From positions 106,302,141 to 106,366,140 of the forward strand of contig NC_079487.1 of NCBI RefSeq assembly GCF_020520425.1: 64,000 nt of DNA, read 5' to 3'. Origin of the DNA: Spinacia oleracea. Its lineage: Eukaryota; Streptophyta; Magnoliopsida; Caryophyllales; Amaranthaceae. The notes below the pieces were generated by a model. It searched no databases. It worked only from the letters and a program-made list of their open reading frames with translations, and was not told the origin of the DNA. The position numbers were made by a program, and so were the translations under genes. Positions 11,144 through 22,444 of this stretch are shown piece by piece (within the stretch, counting starts at the first letter, position 1; the number at the start of each line of letters is the position of its first letter).

Positions 11144-12066
11144 TCAACAAACACGAACAAAAAACTCCACTTGTCGTTCCTCTACTTGGTTCACCGACAC
11201 GTCAGATCCGTCTTGATAATCGTAGTTTAGACAATTGATCAAGATACTTTGCTTTTGGGAAGAACTCACTTTGGAGGCACAGAGAGAATTAGGGTTCTCT
11301 GTGTCTCTAGGGTTTGAGTGTATGAATTGTGTGTGTGTTGGAAACAAGGTTGTAAGGTTATATTATTAACCTTACTAACCGACAAAGCAAGAAGCAAGGC
11401 CGGCTAGCAAGCCGTGCGAGCCAAGCAACACGGACACACGCCCGCGCCCCAGCGACACACTGCAGGCCGAAGCCCACAGCGCGCGCGCCGAGCAGCTGGG
11501 CCGTGGGCCTTGCTCGCTCGTCGTGATGTGCGCTATTGCTTGCTGCTGCGTGCTTGCGCCCAATGGGCTTGCCTTGGCTCGCGAGCTTGCTGGCTCGTTT
11601 GGGCCTTGCACGCTTACGTGCTTGGCTCGACGGGCCGGCAACTCCGATGCCCTTCGTATTCGCGATTTAATATATTTCCGATATATTATTTATCGTTTCG
11701 TATATGACGAATCAACATCGTACGATACGATTTATTCGTGTCGCCCAGCTTACGAATATTCGCGATACGATATACGATTCCGACAAAGGTCGTATCGTAT
11801 AATACGTTTCCAACTAATTCCCGAAAAGCTATTAAATGAATTTTCGATTCATTTAATCCGATGATCTGTTACGTATCATTGGTGTGACCTTGTAGGTTCA
11901 GTCAAGAGTAAGTTGTGAGTTCAATATCCATTAGAACTCACTGATCGGAAGCATTGCTCCAGCTAGCTGTTCCGATCACTTGATCTCACTGAATTAATTG
12001 TTCGCAATTAATCTGAACCTTGGTATTAGACTTAATGCACCTTGGGTGAAGGACATATTTCCTTCA
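11025..12066 (-). mobile_element. 5' LTR of copia element B
   Basis: This 1042-bp LTR runs TGTAGGGGAATACAG to CATATTTCCTTCA, with TG...CA ends and a primer-binding site just left of it. Its inner-right part (GTTCAGTCAAGAGTAAG, CACTTGATCTCACTGAATTA) resembles the element A LTR, so the families are related. A GC-rich block lies at about 11395-11650. No partner LTR is in the window. Confidence 0.85.
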
Positions 12067-12650
12067 ATACCAAATTAGAAACCCTAACCTAATCTTTACC
12101 TTTACCGTTAAGATCGGGGTAACCGACACTGCAAAACGGCGGCGACAAGGAAAGCTTTGGTATTAACGAACTGAAAATTCCAGGAAACTAGAGGAACAAC
12201 CCGAAACAGAGGAAGCCCTATCCTAAACAGAATTCCTTACCCCGAACTTTACCTTTACCGGCGAGATTATCAACGGCGGTGTTCGGGTTGCTTTATAGGA
12301 GGACCCAAGGTTGTACCTCACACCAAAAGAACTCCTCCCTACTTCGAGCAAGGCAGAGGTGAAAGGTGATTACGAGATCCGGCGAGAAGAAGCGCACTAA
12401 GAGGAGGTAGAAGCTTCCTTTCCGATCTAACTTGGCTCCATTGATCTTCTTCTTCCTACCAGAAACACAAAGACACGAAACTATGATAAGGGTGGCAGGC
12501 TCGCCAACGGCCGATTAGCGAGGGGTGGCCGCCAGCGAGCCGCCAAAGAGGACGGCGATGGTTAGGGTTTATGTTCCTTGTTTAAAGAGAAGGTGGAGGA
12601 AATATTTTAGAGAGAGAAATTCGTAACGGAATCTTAAGCAGAGATGATGG
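12067..12650. other. Unclassified non-coding stretch
   Basis: It has balanced composition with two diverged copies of a CTTTACCTTTACCG word (near 12104 and 12247), and resembles plant leader or UTR sequence. I see no reading frame or repeat termini that identify it. Confidence 0.4.
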
Positions 12651-12653
12651 AAT

Positions 12654-12696
12654 ATTATTTTTTTATAATTATTATTATTATAATTATTTATTTTTA

Positions 12697-12737
<41 letters not shown>

Positions 12738-12779
12738 TATTTTAATAATTTTTTACTGTTATTAATAATAATCATTATT
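12654..12779. repeat. ATT/TTA microsatellite, left part
   Basis: A run of ATT trinucleotides, partly interrupted, interrupted on its right by the LINE tail at 12780. Confidence 0.9.
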
Positions 12780-13592
12780 GGGTGCGTTGGATTCATCAGT
12801 ATTATGTGAAGGGGAATAATATTATCACTACGTTGGTGCCACATCAGGCCTCATGGGTGATTAAAAAGATCTTCAATGCCAGAACTTATGCTCCTGGTAA
12901 CTCGACTATTGTTCTGAAACACAAGCTTTCTATTAGTCAAATTTATAGGGAATTACGAGGTAATTTCCAGAAGGTTTCTTGGAGAAAGATGCTCTGCAAT
13001 AATTATGCTCCTCCTAAATGCACTTTCATAACTTGGCTTGCAATCATGGGTAGACTTGCTACATGTGAGAATTTGCTGAAGGTTGGAGTGCACTGTGACC
13101 AGGTTTGTAGCCAATGCAACAAGGAGAACGAAACTTTTGAGCATCTTTTCTTCTTATGTGACTTCTCTTATGAGGTTTGGAGTGCTATCCTACGATGGAT
13201 GGGTTTTCGAAGGAATGTTGAGGCCTGGTCTGTTGAATTGCAGTTGTTGAAGCAACACAACAACAACTCTGTCTCACATAATGTCTACAGAATGGCTATC
13301 TCTATGACTGTTTACTTACTGTGGAAAGAGAGAAATGCAAGACGGTTTTCTCAACTGCTGCATACTCCGAATATGATTGTTAGGCATGCTTTAATGTTAA
13401 TCTATACTAGATGTTATAGTGTTAAGAAATTTGCTAGCGTAGTCTAGGTTTTGGGTGCCTTGCTGCTGTTGTAGTTAGCTTTTGTTGTTTTTGGGTAGTT
13501 CCTGCCTGTTGGCCGTTTGGAACTTGTGTTTGTATGACGTTTGTGCTTTCGTGTTTTTGGAAATATATCTCTACTATTTACCAAAAAAAAAA
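12780..13592 (+). mobile_element. 5'-truncated LINE (non-LTR retrotransposon) with A-tail
   Basis: This is the 3' end of a plant L1-type LINE: the terminal coding region, a 130-bp 3' UTR and a tail of ten or eleven A residues ending near 13592. It sits inside an ATT microsatellite, which continues on both sides. Because the target is repetitive, the target-site duplication cannot be defined. Confidence 0.8.
12782..13447 (+). pseudogene. LINE ORF2 C-terminus, zf-RVT domain
   Basis: About 220 residues remain, ending at TAG 13447. The sequence WRKMLCNNYAPPKCTFITW, then CSQCNKENETFEHLFFLC (a Cys/His cluster), then VWSAILRWMGF and LLWKERNARRF is the zinc-binding zf-RVT domain found after the reverse transcriptase in plant LINEs. 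The endonuclease and reverse transcriptase domains are missing by 5' truncation, and no proper start codon exists because the frame simply enters from the insertion point. It is not a functional gene. Confidence 0.87.
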
Positions 13593-13611
13593 TATAATAA
13601 TAATAAGAATA

Positions 13612-13647
<36 letters not shown>

Positions 13648-13894
13648 TTTATTTATTTTAATTATTACTTTAATTATTTTTATTTATTTATTATTATTAG
13701 TATAATTATTTTAATTTACTAATTTACTAATTTAATTATTATTATTATTATTATTTATTATTATTATTATTATAATATTAATAATAATATGAAGCGATTA
13801 CACAAAGTTGGATGGGAGCCTAGCCACTAATTGGGCTCCGACACCCTTATTCAAAGCAAAACACAAACGATGAAAAAGAAAAGAACGAAAATAA

Positions 13895-13981
<87 letters not shown>

Positions 13982-13983
13982 TA
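13593..13983. repeat. ATT/TTA microsatellite, right part with an interruption
   Basis: ATT runs at 13593-13790 and 13897-13983 are separated by about 100 bp of unique sequence (13791-13896) that begins near GAAGCGATTACACAAAG. Confidence 0.85.
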
Positions 13984-14108
13984 AAGTTTCAATAAGTTCC
14001 AATAAGTTCAAATAAGTTCAGATAAGTTCAGATAAATTCATATAAATTCAGATAAGTTCAGATAAGTTCAGATAAGTTCAGGTCAAATAAGTTGAACAGA
14101 ACGCACCC
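13984..14108. mobile_element. Tourist-like MITE remnant with ATAAGTTCAG repeats
   Basis: The 10-bp unit ATAAGTTCAG is repeated about ten times. The right end (GAACAGAACGCACCC then TTA) matches the terminal style of the intact members at 32941-33165 and 40886-41084. The left end is lost in the microsatellite. Confidence 0.55.
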
Positions 14109-14417
14109 TTAGAACTTTTAAAGTGGTAAAATATTCTAACCTCTCTATACAAGATTGTACAAAGGAATCTACAGTTGAAATATGTAATACCATTTTGAAA
14201 ATTTTCGTGATTTGCATAATTGCATTAAAGATGCGATCCTTCAGTTGTCAACTAATTAATGTTAACTACGAAGGAGTGAAGTACTCCGTACTCGTTATTT
14301 AGATGAAAACATTTTTGGAATGCAGCACAAAATATAGAAGCATTAAATTTCTTGAACATTAATTTGTATAAATGCCATTATTTAATTTGTCGTTCAACTC
14401 CTTGACTCCTCTAATTA
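14109..14417. other. AT-rich spacer
   Basis: No coding or repeat signal was seen here. Confidence 0.5.
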
Positions 14418-14429
14418 CTAGTCTTATAT

Positions 14430-14444
14430 GCACGCGATGCGTGC
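14430..14444 (-). other. Helitron 3' subterminal hairpin
   Basis: A perfect palindrome with 6-bp arms (GCACGC/GCGTGC) and a 3-nt loop, just before the CTAG terminus. Confidence 0.8.
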
Positions 14445-15827
14445 GATATTATGATAGAATATAATATAAAGTCAATAGTCTTTAGCATTGATTTTGTAAA
14501 TAAATATAATAAAGTCAATAGTCAATAGTAGCTCAATTACTTGATTGTAAGCTAATTACATTCTTGTACGTTACACTCTTATCGGAGACCCTGTTCTAAC
14601 CCATAAAATGAGGCCCCTAATACAAACAAGTTTTCCACCATACAAAACTTTGCCACAATTCAAATACTATTTTATTCCGCGTTACTATCACATTCCGGTA
14701 AGTTTGAAGCATACAACAAATAAAAAAAATGTGCGACAAATTAAATTAAATTTTAATTTTTAAATAATATCTCATAATACAAATAAACAGATGTGAGATA
14801 ATCAAATTCCCGCCTTGCCGCACTTCAATGTTCAACTCCGAAGCCCAATTTGATGAACACCATTAGCAATTAACGTATCAAACTCCAACGTCTCCAATGC
14901 CTATCGTTCTACCTTAAGAAAAATGCAATTAAATTATTAACCACTAATCCCAGCCTCGCAAAATCTCAAATTCAGGTAGATAAAACTTAAACAAATATAC
15001 ACAAATTAACAATAAAAACATAAAATTACTGAAATTTATACCGCAAGTCCTCTGCCATCAAATCTTCAAGCACTGCAATTTCCCAAATTGAAGATTATGA
15101 TTGACTCGATGGTGAAATTGTAGTAAGGAGAATTGGATAATACTTCAAATCAATCCCATGACATTTATTTATGAATATGATTTATTGTAAAATTGAATTA
15201 ATTTGTTCATTGACTGTAATTCAAGGAAATATTGTCCTTACTCACAATTGCCCTCATGAGTTACCTTCCTTGTGGAAACAAAAGAATTAATGCATTGAAA
15301 CAATTATGAATGCCTAATACAACCATGTATTACTCCATCTTATTTTAGGAGATGTGACATGGTTTCGAATTCAAAAATAATATGGAAAAGGTAGTTATAA
15401 TTTGATTAAATTTTAAAAGAAAGTCAAATTAATAAAAAGTAAAGAATAACATTTCCATAATTTGCTCCGCTTCTGGTGGACGCGTGGAATAGAAGTATCA
15501 TATATCAGCAGTCAACCCTTTCTCTTTTTCTCTAACGCGGTTTCTCAACACGATTTTTCTTCCCTAATTCACACCATAATTCATTTTCCCCTCTTTTCTC
15601 TTTTTCATCCTTCAATATCAACCAAATCCCACTCACCTAGATTCCCAAATCAATCTCACAACCCCATTCTTCAGTTAAAAACCCATCAATTTTGTAGCTT
15701 TTTTCTGGGTTTCAAGTTTTAACCAAACCCCATCAAAATTTGAATAATTTCTAGGTTTTAATCAAAATCGAAATTCCTTCATTTTTTACCAGAAGATATT
15801 TTAATTGTAACTTTACTAAAATAAATA
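14445..15827. other. Helitron internal sequence, including gene-leader-like DNA
   Basis: Mostly AT-rich with no identifiable protein. The plus-strand part 15462-15780 is CT-rich, like a plant 5' leader or promoter end (TTTCTCTTTTTCTCT), and may be captured host DNA. The 86-codon frame at 15462 in it has no recognisable domain. Confidence 0.4.
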
Positions 15828-16111
15828 GGAAAATTTGTAATTATTAATCCAACCTTTGCCCGTTTTTCTTTAATTAAGCCTACCTATGCGATATTTCTAA
15901 ATAATCCAACCTTTATGACCCAACTACTATTATTAAGCCTGGATGACCGGTTACCTGCTACAAAGTCAAGGAAAGTTTGTAATTATTAATCCAACCTTTG
16001 CCCAATTTTCTTTAATTAAGCCTACCTATGCGATATTTCTAAATAATCGAACCTTTATGACCCAACTACTATTATTAAGGCTAGATGACCGGTTACCTGC
16101 TACAAAGTCAA
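15828..16111. repeat. Tandem duplication of the left MULE terminal repeat (2 x 142 bp)
   Basis: Unit 1 (15828-15969) and unit 2 (15970-16111) both run from GGAAA(A/G)TTTGTAATTATT to GCTACAAAGTCAA with a handful of substitutions. The left end therefore has two possible termini, while the right end has one. Confidence 0.88.
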
Positions 16112-16156
16112 CGTGAAAAACGTTGACAACCTAAAGTTGGTTTCCCTCCTAAAATA

Positions 16157-17535
16157 TGTTAGGTTATGATTCATATGACAGTTCATAAATCATGCGGAAA
16201 AACCATAAAGCCAGGAAACATATTATTTACACATAATCATTTAGCATAGTTTAGATGCATACTCTTTGTTGCGTGCCTTCCCTAGCTGCGCCCGAACCGA
16301 ACAAGAACAAGTCTTTAGGACTCCAAGTGTCGTCCCTCCGTAGATAGTCCACAGCACGTCCGGATCCGCCTTAAGATTGACCAACTAGAATCGCCCTTAA
16401 GGTTCTAATATTTTCGGTTAGGTAGGCAAGAATATTGGCTGATTTTTCTGCTTAAAAATCTTAGTTTTGAATACTTAAAACTTGTTGTATAAATAATGAC
16501 CCCTAGGCCTTTATTTATAGAGTTATGGAAAAGGAATCGTAATCCTAGTAGGATACGAATTAATTGAAATTAGAATCCTACATGAATTCTATTTAATTAA
16601 TTTATCCAATTAGGAATAGAAATTTAATCATACACTGACTCTTGTAGATTTAGGAATCACGCATGAGCACAAACTCACACACACACGGCAGCCACAAGGG
16701 CTGCCCATGCGCGTGCGAGCAGCAGCCCACGCAGCGCGGCCCACGCATCCGTGGCCTTGGCGCGCGCTGGGCCTGCCTTGCGGTAGGCCTGGGCGCTGCC
16801 TTGGCTGGGCTTGTGGCGCGCGTGCTTGCTGGGCGATGGCCCGGCTTCGTGATGGGCCTTCGTCCGGCAGGCCTCGTCCGATGCTAATTCGTACGATACG
16901 CTTCCGATTAAATTTCCAGTTCCGGAATTTATTTCCGATACGAACAATATTTAATATTTCCGATTCCGGAATTAATTTCCGTTTCGAACAAATATTTAAT
17001 ATTTCCGTTTCCGGAATTATTTTCCGATTCCGGTAATATTTCCGATTCTGACAATATTTCCGTTTCCGGCAATATTTCCGATTCTGGTAATATTTCCATT
17101 TCCAATAATATTTTCCGATACGTACCATGTTTCCGTTTCCGGCAACATCTACGACTTGGATAATATTCATATTTCCGATACGATCCATATTTCCGTTTCC
17201 GGCAATATCATCGTTTCCGGAGTATTCATTTCTTGCCTGTGACGATCTTAGCTCCCACTGAAACCAAGATCCGTCGGTTCCGAATATTCATAGATGGAGT
17301 ATTTAATGCCATTAAATACTTGATCCGTTTACGTACTATTTGTGTGACCCTACGGGTTCAGTCAAGAGTAAGCTGTGGATTAATATCATTAATTCCACTT
17401 GAACTGAAGCGGCCTCTAGCTAGGCATTCAGCTCACTTGATCTCACTGAATTATTAACTTGTTAATAAATACTGAACCGCATTTATTAGACTTAACATAG
17501 AATGCATACTTGGACCAAGGGCATTATTTCCTTCA
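16157..17535 (-). mobile_element. 3' LTR of the full-length copia element
   Basis: Runs TGTTAGGTTATGATTCATATG to TTATTTCCTTCA, with a GC-rich block (about 16690-16890) and a TTCCG array (16905-17225). The 186- and 74-codon frames inside it recur in the other copies because the DNA repeats, not because they are genes. Confidence 0.92.
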
Positions 17536-17550
17536 GTCTCCCACTTGTCC
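17536..17550 (-). other. Polypurine tract
   Basis: Minus-strand GGACAAGTGGGAGAC directly precedes the 3' LTR, the usual position and wording (AAGTGGGAGA) of a copia plus-strand primer. Confidence 0.8.
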
Positions 17551-20500
17551 TTAGGGACAAGTGTGCATTTCCTAATTCCTTTGTCGCTCGATGCTTGCTC
17601 TTGAACATAAGGTAAGAGTTGTCATCCTTATTATGTCCAGAGGTGTTCCTCGGTTTCAGAGTTCAACTGATCAAATAAACAGATAATCATAGCCTATGAT
17701 TCATCCGAGCACGGCCATGCATTTCACAGTTTCTAGCTCTCCGAGTGGCCTTGTACAACTTTTAAGCATCTCATCCCGATTTATGGGAGGACAATCCCAA
17801 TCTTGCGATCTTGAGATTAGACTTCGTTTGATAGGTGATTACCTGAGCGTTGCCTTTATAGCCTCCTTTTACGGTGCGACGGTTGGTCAACGTCAAAGCA
17901 ACCAGTTCTCAAACAAGTAATCTCAAATCACTCAGGTATTGAGGATTTAGTGTCTAATAATTTAATGAAATTTACTTATGACAGACTTTCATCTCTTACA
18001 GTAAAGTTTCATAGGTCTCGTCCGATACTAGTCTTCCCAAAGTAAGTATCTATGCAAATGATTATGACATTGCCATGTCCACATAGTTCAAGAAACAGAA
18101 CTACTAGTCATCTTGCATTCTAATCGTCTAACGTTTTCTATGCGTCCAATTTTATAGAAAACTCCGATTAGGGACCATTTTCAACCTTTGACATTCAAGT
18201 TCACTTGATAGACATTTCTTAGTCACAGGACTGGTCCTGACAGTCTATCTTGAATATATCGTCAAGTTGAAGGGACTCATCATTTAATACTAAACCAAGA
18301 TTAAATGGAATATGAAAATACATTTCATATATGATAAATGTTCAACCCCAATGTTTTACAAGCATGGGCCTCAAACCCATCTTCTAAAACAGTTCATGGA
18401 ATTCAAAGCTATGCTTGATTTCCAGTGCTACAATGTGAGTGTTGCTTCTCACTTGTTGCATAGGTTTAGTTATCATGCTTTGCCAATCTTAATATCCTTT
18501 TTATCGAATGTTCTTCGAGATATGATGATAAGATCTTTTCGAGTTTGTTTATTATGTGATCTAGTCTTTCTTAATTCGATGGTGGTTTTACTCATTTTGC
18601 AATGAAGAACCATCAAGTTAGCAGACGTTTTTCTTGCTTCAAGAGTGGTTCTACGCATTTTTCAATGAAGAACCATCGAGCCAGCAGACAGGTGATCTAC
18701 CCAAGTTCAGTGAAGAACTTTAAACAACCCTGTTTTATTGCTTCTTAGGCAATAATTACTTTTACTTCAACTGTTTAGGTTGCTAGTGATGCTTTGTTTG
18801 GATTTACTTATCCAAGCAGTTCACAGATATGTGGAAGACTTTCCAGCTGTATCTTAGAACATAGAAATTAATATTTTAAATTCCCACGCAACAACTCATG
18901 GTCTCCAACCCATGTTGCCATTTCAAAACACGATGCTCTATAGCTCGTCCTTATCAATGGTTAACTCCAAAGGGTCTTGCTTGATCCTTTGCCAGTGTTT
19001 ATGCGTGTAGCACCAATATTTAGCATATCTTTATTTCCTTGAATCAAGAACTATTCCTATGTACCTTTTCAAGTACCATAAGTATTCTTGATCTCAATCT
19101 AGTTGATCTTCACTTAGATCAATAGAGACTGGTATATGTTCGTCATGCCTAAAGTCATACGATACGTTTTTGGCGATCCTCATATTATATCATACATGAT
19201 AAATTTTTTTGCAGAATAATTCCCAATTTGAATTCTATTCATGTAACTTTAGCTCATTCAATTTCAGTAGATACTGAATCCAGCTAAATTCTTTGACATA
19301 TAATATAGGTGAAGAATCTCATTAGATTCTTTGATGTTAACTTAGTAAATGCTTATACATAGTTCAAACATTCTTTTACTTAGATTTATTCACATGGGTC
19401 GAATATCTCCAATGGAGACTTTCGTGTTTGATTTAGTAAATGCCATTACTTAATCTAAAACAATATGATAAGATCTTTGTAAATAGATCTTAATACCCAG
19501 TATGTACTAAGTTTCGCCATGGTCCATCATTGATGAATAATTTCAAATCTAAGTCATTAGAATTTGAATGTTATTTCACAATAGAGAGATATGTGTGTGA
19601 TACACATAGGACCAAATAAGTTTTTATGTACTCCCACTAAACTTCTTATATATCTATAAGAATCATGTACATTTTATGAAACTAAAATACTTATTAGCTT
19701 CACTAAAATACATTTCTAATTCCCAATTGCTTGCTTAAATCTGTACTTAGATTTCATAAGCTAGCTTTCTTTTTCAAGCATTTATTTGGATCCACAAATC
19801 CTATGACATACCATGTACATAGTTTATTCCAACATTTGACTGAGGAATACGTTTTGTCATCCAATTGCTATATGTACCAATATGCAATCATTGCTTGAAT
19901 TATAGACTTGAGCATTACGATTATGCATGAGGTTTCAACACAATTCACACCATGAATTTGCTTGTAACCTTTAGCAACTAATCTAGCTTTGTGTGTGAAC
20001 ACAATTCCATGTTTGATGGTTTTTATCCTTAAAGCAAACTTGCAACCAATAGGTGTGAACCTATTCTTGCAAATCAACAAAATTTCAATTTTGTCATCAA
20101 AACATTGAGTATGTTTTATGGCCTCTAACCATTTAAAACATTTGAGTCTATATATGGCCTCTAACCATTTTAGGGAATCTAGGTTTCGTCATAGCTTTCT
20201 TACAAGTCATAAACTCATTAATCTACATGATAATAGTTTGACTGCAAGTTGTAGGTTTCTTCACTATCGAATAGAAGAATCTCATAGTTTCATTGACCAG
20301 AACTCTATGTTTCCTTACTATCTAATAGAAGAATCTCATAGTTCCAGTGACTTGAACTCTATGCCTACTTGGGTATAGAACATCAAACAATAGAATATCA
20401 ACAGGCACTTTGAGAGTCCTTTGAATATTCTATTCTCCTTGAAGCACTTGTAAAGTCTTCTAAGAGATGTCTATTCTTTAAAAGCTACTTCTAAAGTCCT

Positions 20501-22444
20501 TTCAGAATAAGTTCGGATTTTCTGAAGCACTTCGAAAAGCCTCCGGAATGTCCGTTTATGTTTGTTGTTCGCCTCGAAAACTTTCGAGGTCTATTTTCTC
20601 CCACTTGTCATTTTGGAAACGAATCTCCAAAAGGACATTATTTCGAGCAAACAAACATTATGTTCTCAAAAATTCGTGGTAGAAACAATACCCTTGTGTC
20701 TCATTTGAATAAATCACAATGAAACATATATCTATACTTGGGCCTTAGTTTGTTGAATAACAAACACTAAGCTCCCACTGAGTTTAGCAACTCTTTAGAT
20801 ATATATAATTGAAAAGATATCCTGAAATTACTTTTCAATAGCTTTGACGAATTTGGTTTAGTTTGGTGGTAGTTGAGCATTTTGTTTTAGAAATTATAGG
20901 AAAAGTCTTTATGATCCATCATTGATCGAATCAAGTACTAATTGACTTCGATTATTCCAACTAAGATATGCCATATCTTATGGACCTAGATTGTGAAATT
21001 ACAACACACAATCATTGATGATCATATTTGGTCTCAAGTAATCATCAACATGATCTAACCTAGATCTTTATGATTTCTTGCCAAGTGGATTTTATACTTC
21101 TGAATCTTTGAACTAGCCAAACAGATTCAACTTATATCACATTTGAGTAAATAAACCTATATTCACTCAAATCCATGTGAAATAATAAAGTCATAAAACC
21201 TTTCTTTAGCTTTGAACTCTATCGTCTAGGTGTTCTAACAATAGTTCATATTCTTTGTTACTTTCAACAAGTAAGACTAGCTTGTCTTAAGTTGATCTAG
21301 AAATCAACCAACTTTCAAAAAGTCCATCAAAATAGAGCTTATGAATGTTAACTTGTTGATATGGTCTAAGCAACAATGCCAAAGATTAATGGAACTCAAA
21401 TCAAGGGTTTGATTTGAACCTAGTAAAGTTCTTTAAAGAGTTGTTTGTTTTAATCAAGCATATTGACTCAACCTGTAATTGACCATTTCATTCAAATAAA
21501 CAAACAAGCATTGTTTTTGTTCTTCTGAATGTGAGTCTTTCTGTGTTTGAAGCAGAAATTTAGGTATGCTGATTATGGAACAAAACAGCCATTAAGTTCC
21601 AGCCTTTGAAAGGACTTAAAACAAACTAGATGACCCTACAACTAATGTAGCATTTCCATGCTTCATTTCCTACTTGTAGGTCATTAGTGTATCCTAGCTT
21701 CCATTGTTTGAGTTATTACCGAAGTAAGAACCTCAAGCGGTATATGATACCAAGGAAGTTTGATTGCTAGGTCACTTCTCTTTAAACATAAACTTATAGG
21801 TAGAAACGGAATTGTAAATTCCTTTCATTTGTTCCTTGTTTTCCTATTTCTTGTACCCTTTCTTATAGTCTTAAGAATTGAATTCTTTAGCGTTGACTTT
21901 TATACTTTGTTAGACATGTCCAATGTCACCCACAAGGTTCTTTACCATTTTAATTTATGTTGAATATTTTTGTTTCAACTAGATGATCTTACCAGAAGCT
22001 TCTAAAGTTCTCTAAGCATCGATCTATTCGAATGTCTAGGGACTAGACTCATTCGAGAATTAAATGGACAAAGATATTAGGTTGTTAACCATTGGTAAAG
22101 CTGAGCGTATTAAACTCAATGCTTTATGATCTCAAAACTACAGTGTATTTTGAATTCACAAGCACCAATTGGTTTGCCATTCGATTTTGATATTCGAAAA
22201 CAACCATAAAAGTCGATATAAGAAACGTACATTTTAAATTGCTCATTTTCTCTCATTTCCGTGAATCGTTCTTGGATTCACTACCAATCGAGGAAATTTA
22301 CTGTTACCTTTCTAAAAGGATTTATTGCAGTGCAAGATATTTAATTATAAACAATAATTAAAACATACATTGAAGCATGCAAAGTCTAAACATTTATCAT
22401 GAATAATAACTTGAAATTAAAGCAACCATGCAATTCAAACAAGT
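17551..22444 (-). pseudogene. Decayed copia gag-pol of the nested element
   Basis: No frame over about 100 codons is open on the minus strand, yet landmarks survive in order. From right to left, a relic of the protease-side sequence (near 21640-21690) matches the NGARIAAL region of element A. Sequence near 20600-20680 matches the integrase-to-RT linker of element B (4530-4620). An RT piece lies at 19868-20080. Gag appears shortened. It cannot encode its own proteins, so movement must have depended on proteins supplied by another copy. Confidence 0.75.
19868..20080 (-). pseudogene. Reverse transcriptase fragment (copia)
   Basis: A 70-codon frame reads PIGCKFALRIKTIKHG and HKARLVAKGYKQIHGVN. 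This is the start of the copia reverse transcriptase domain (usual pattern PIGCKWVFKIK...KARLVAKGF.Q.GIDY.ETF). Substitutions such as ETSCIIV for ETFSPVV, and the early stop, show decay. Confidence 0.82.

Noticed and set aside
13534..13722. 62-codon frame of Ile, Tyr and Phe
   Set aside because: A read-through of the ATT microsatellite.
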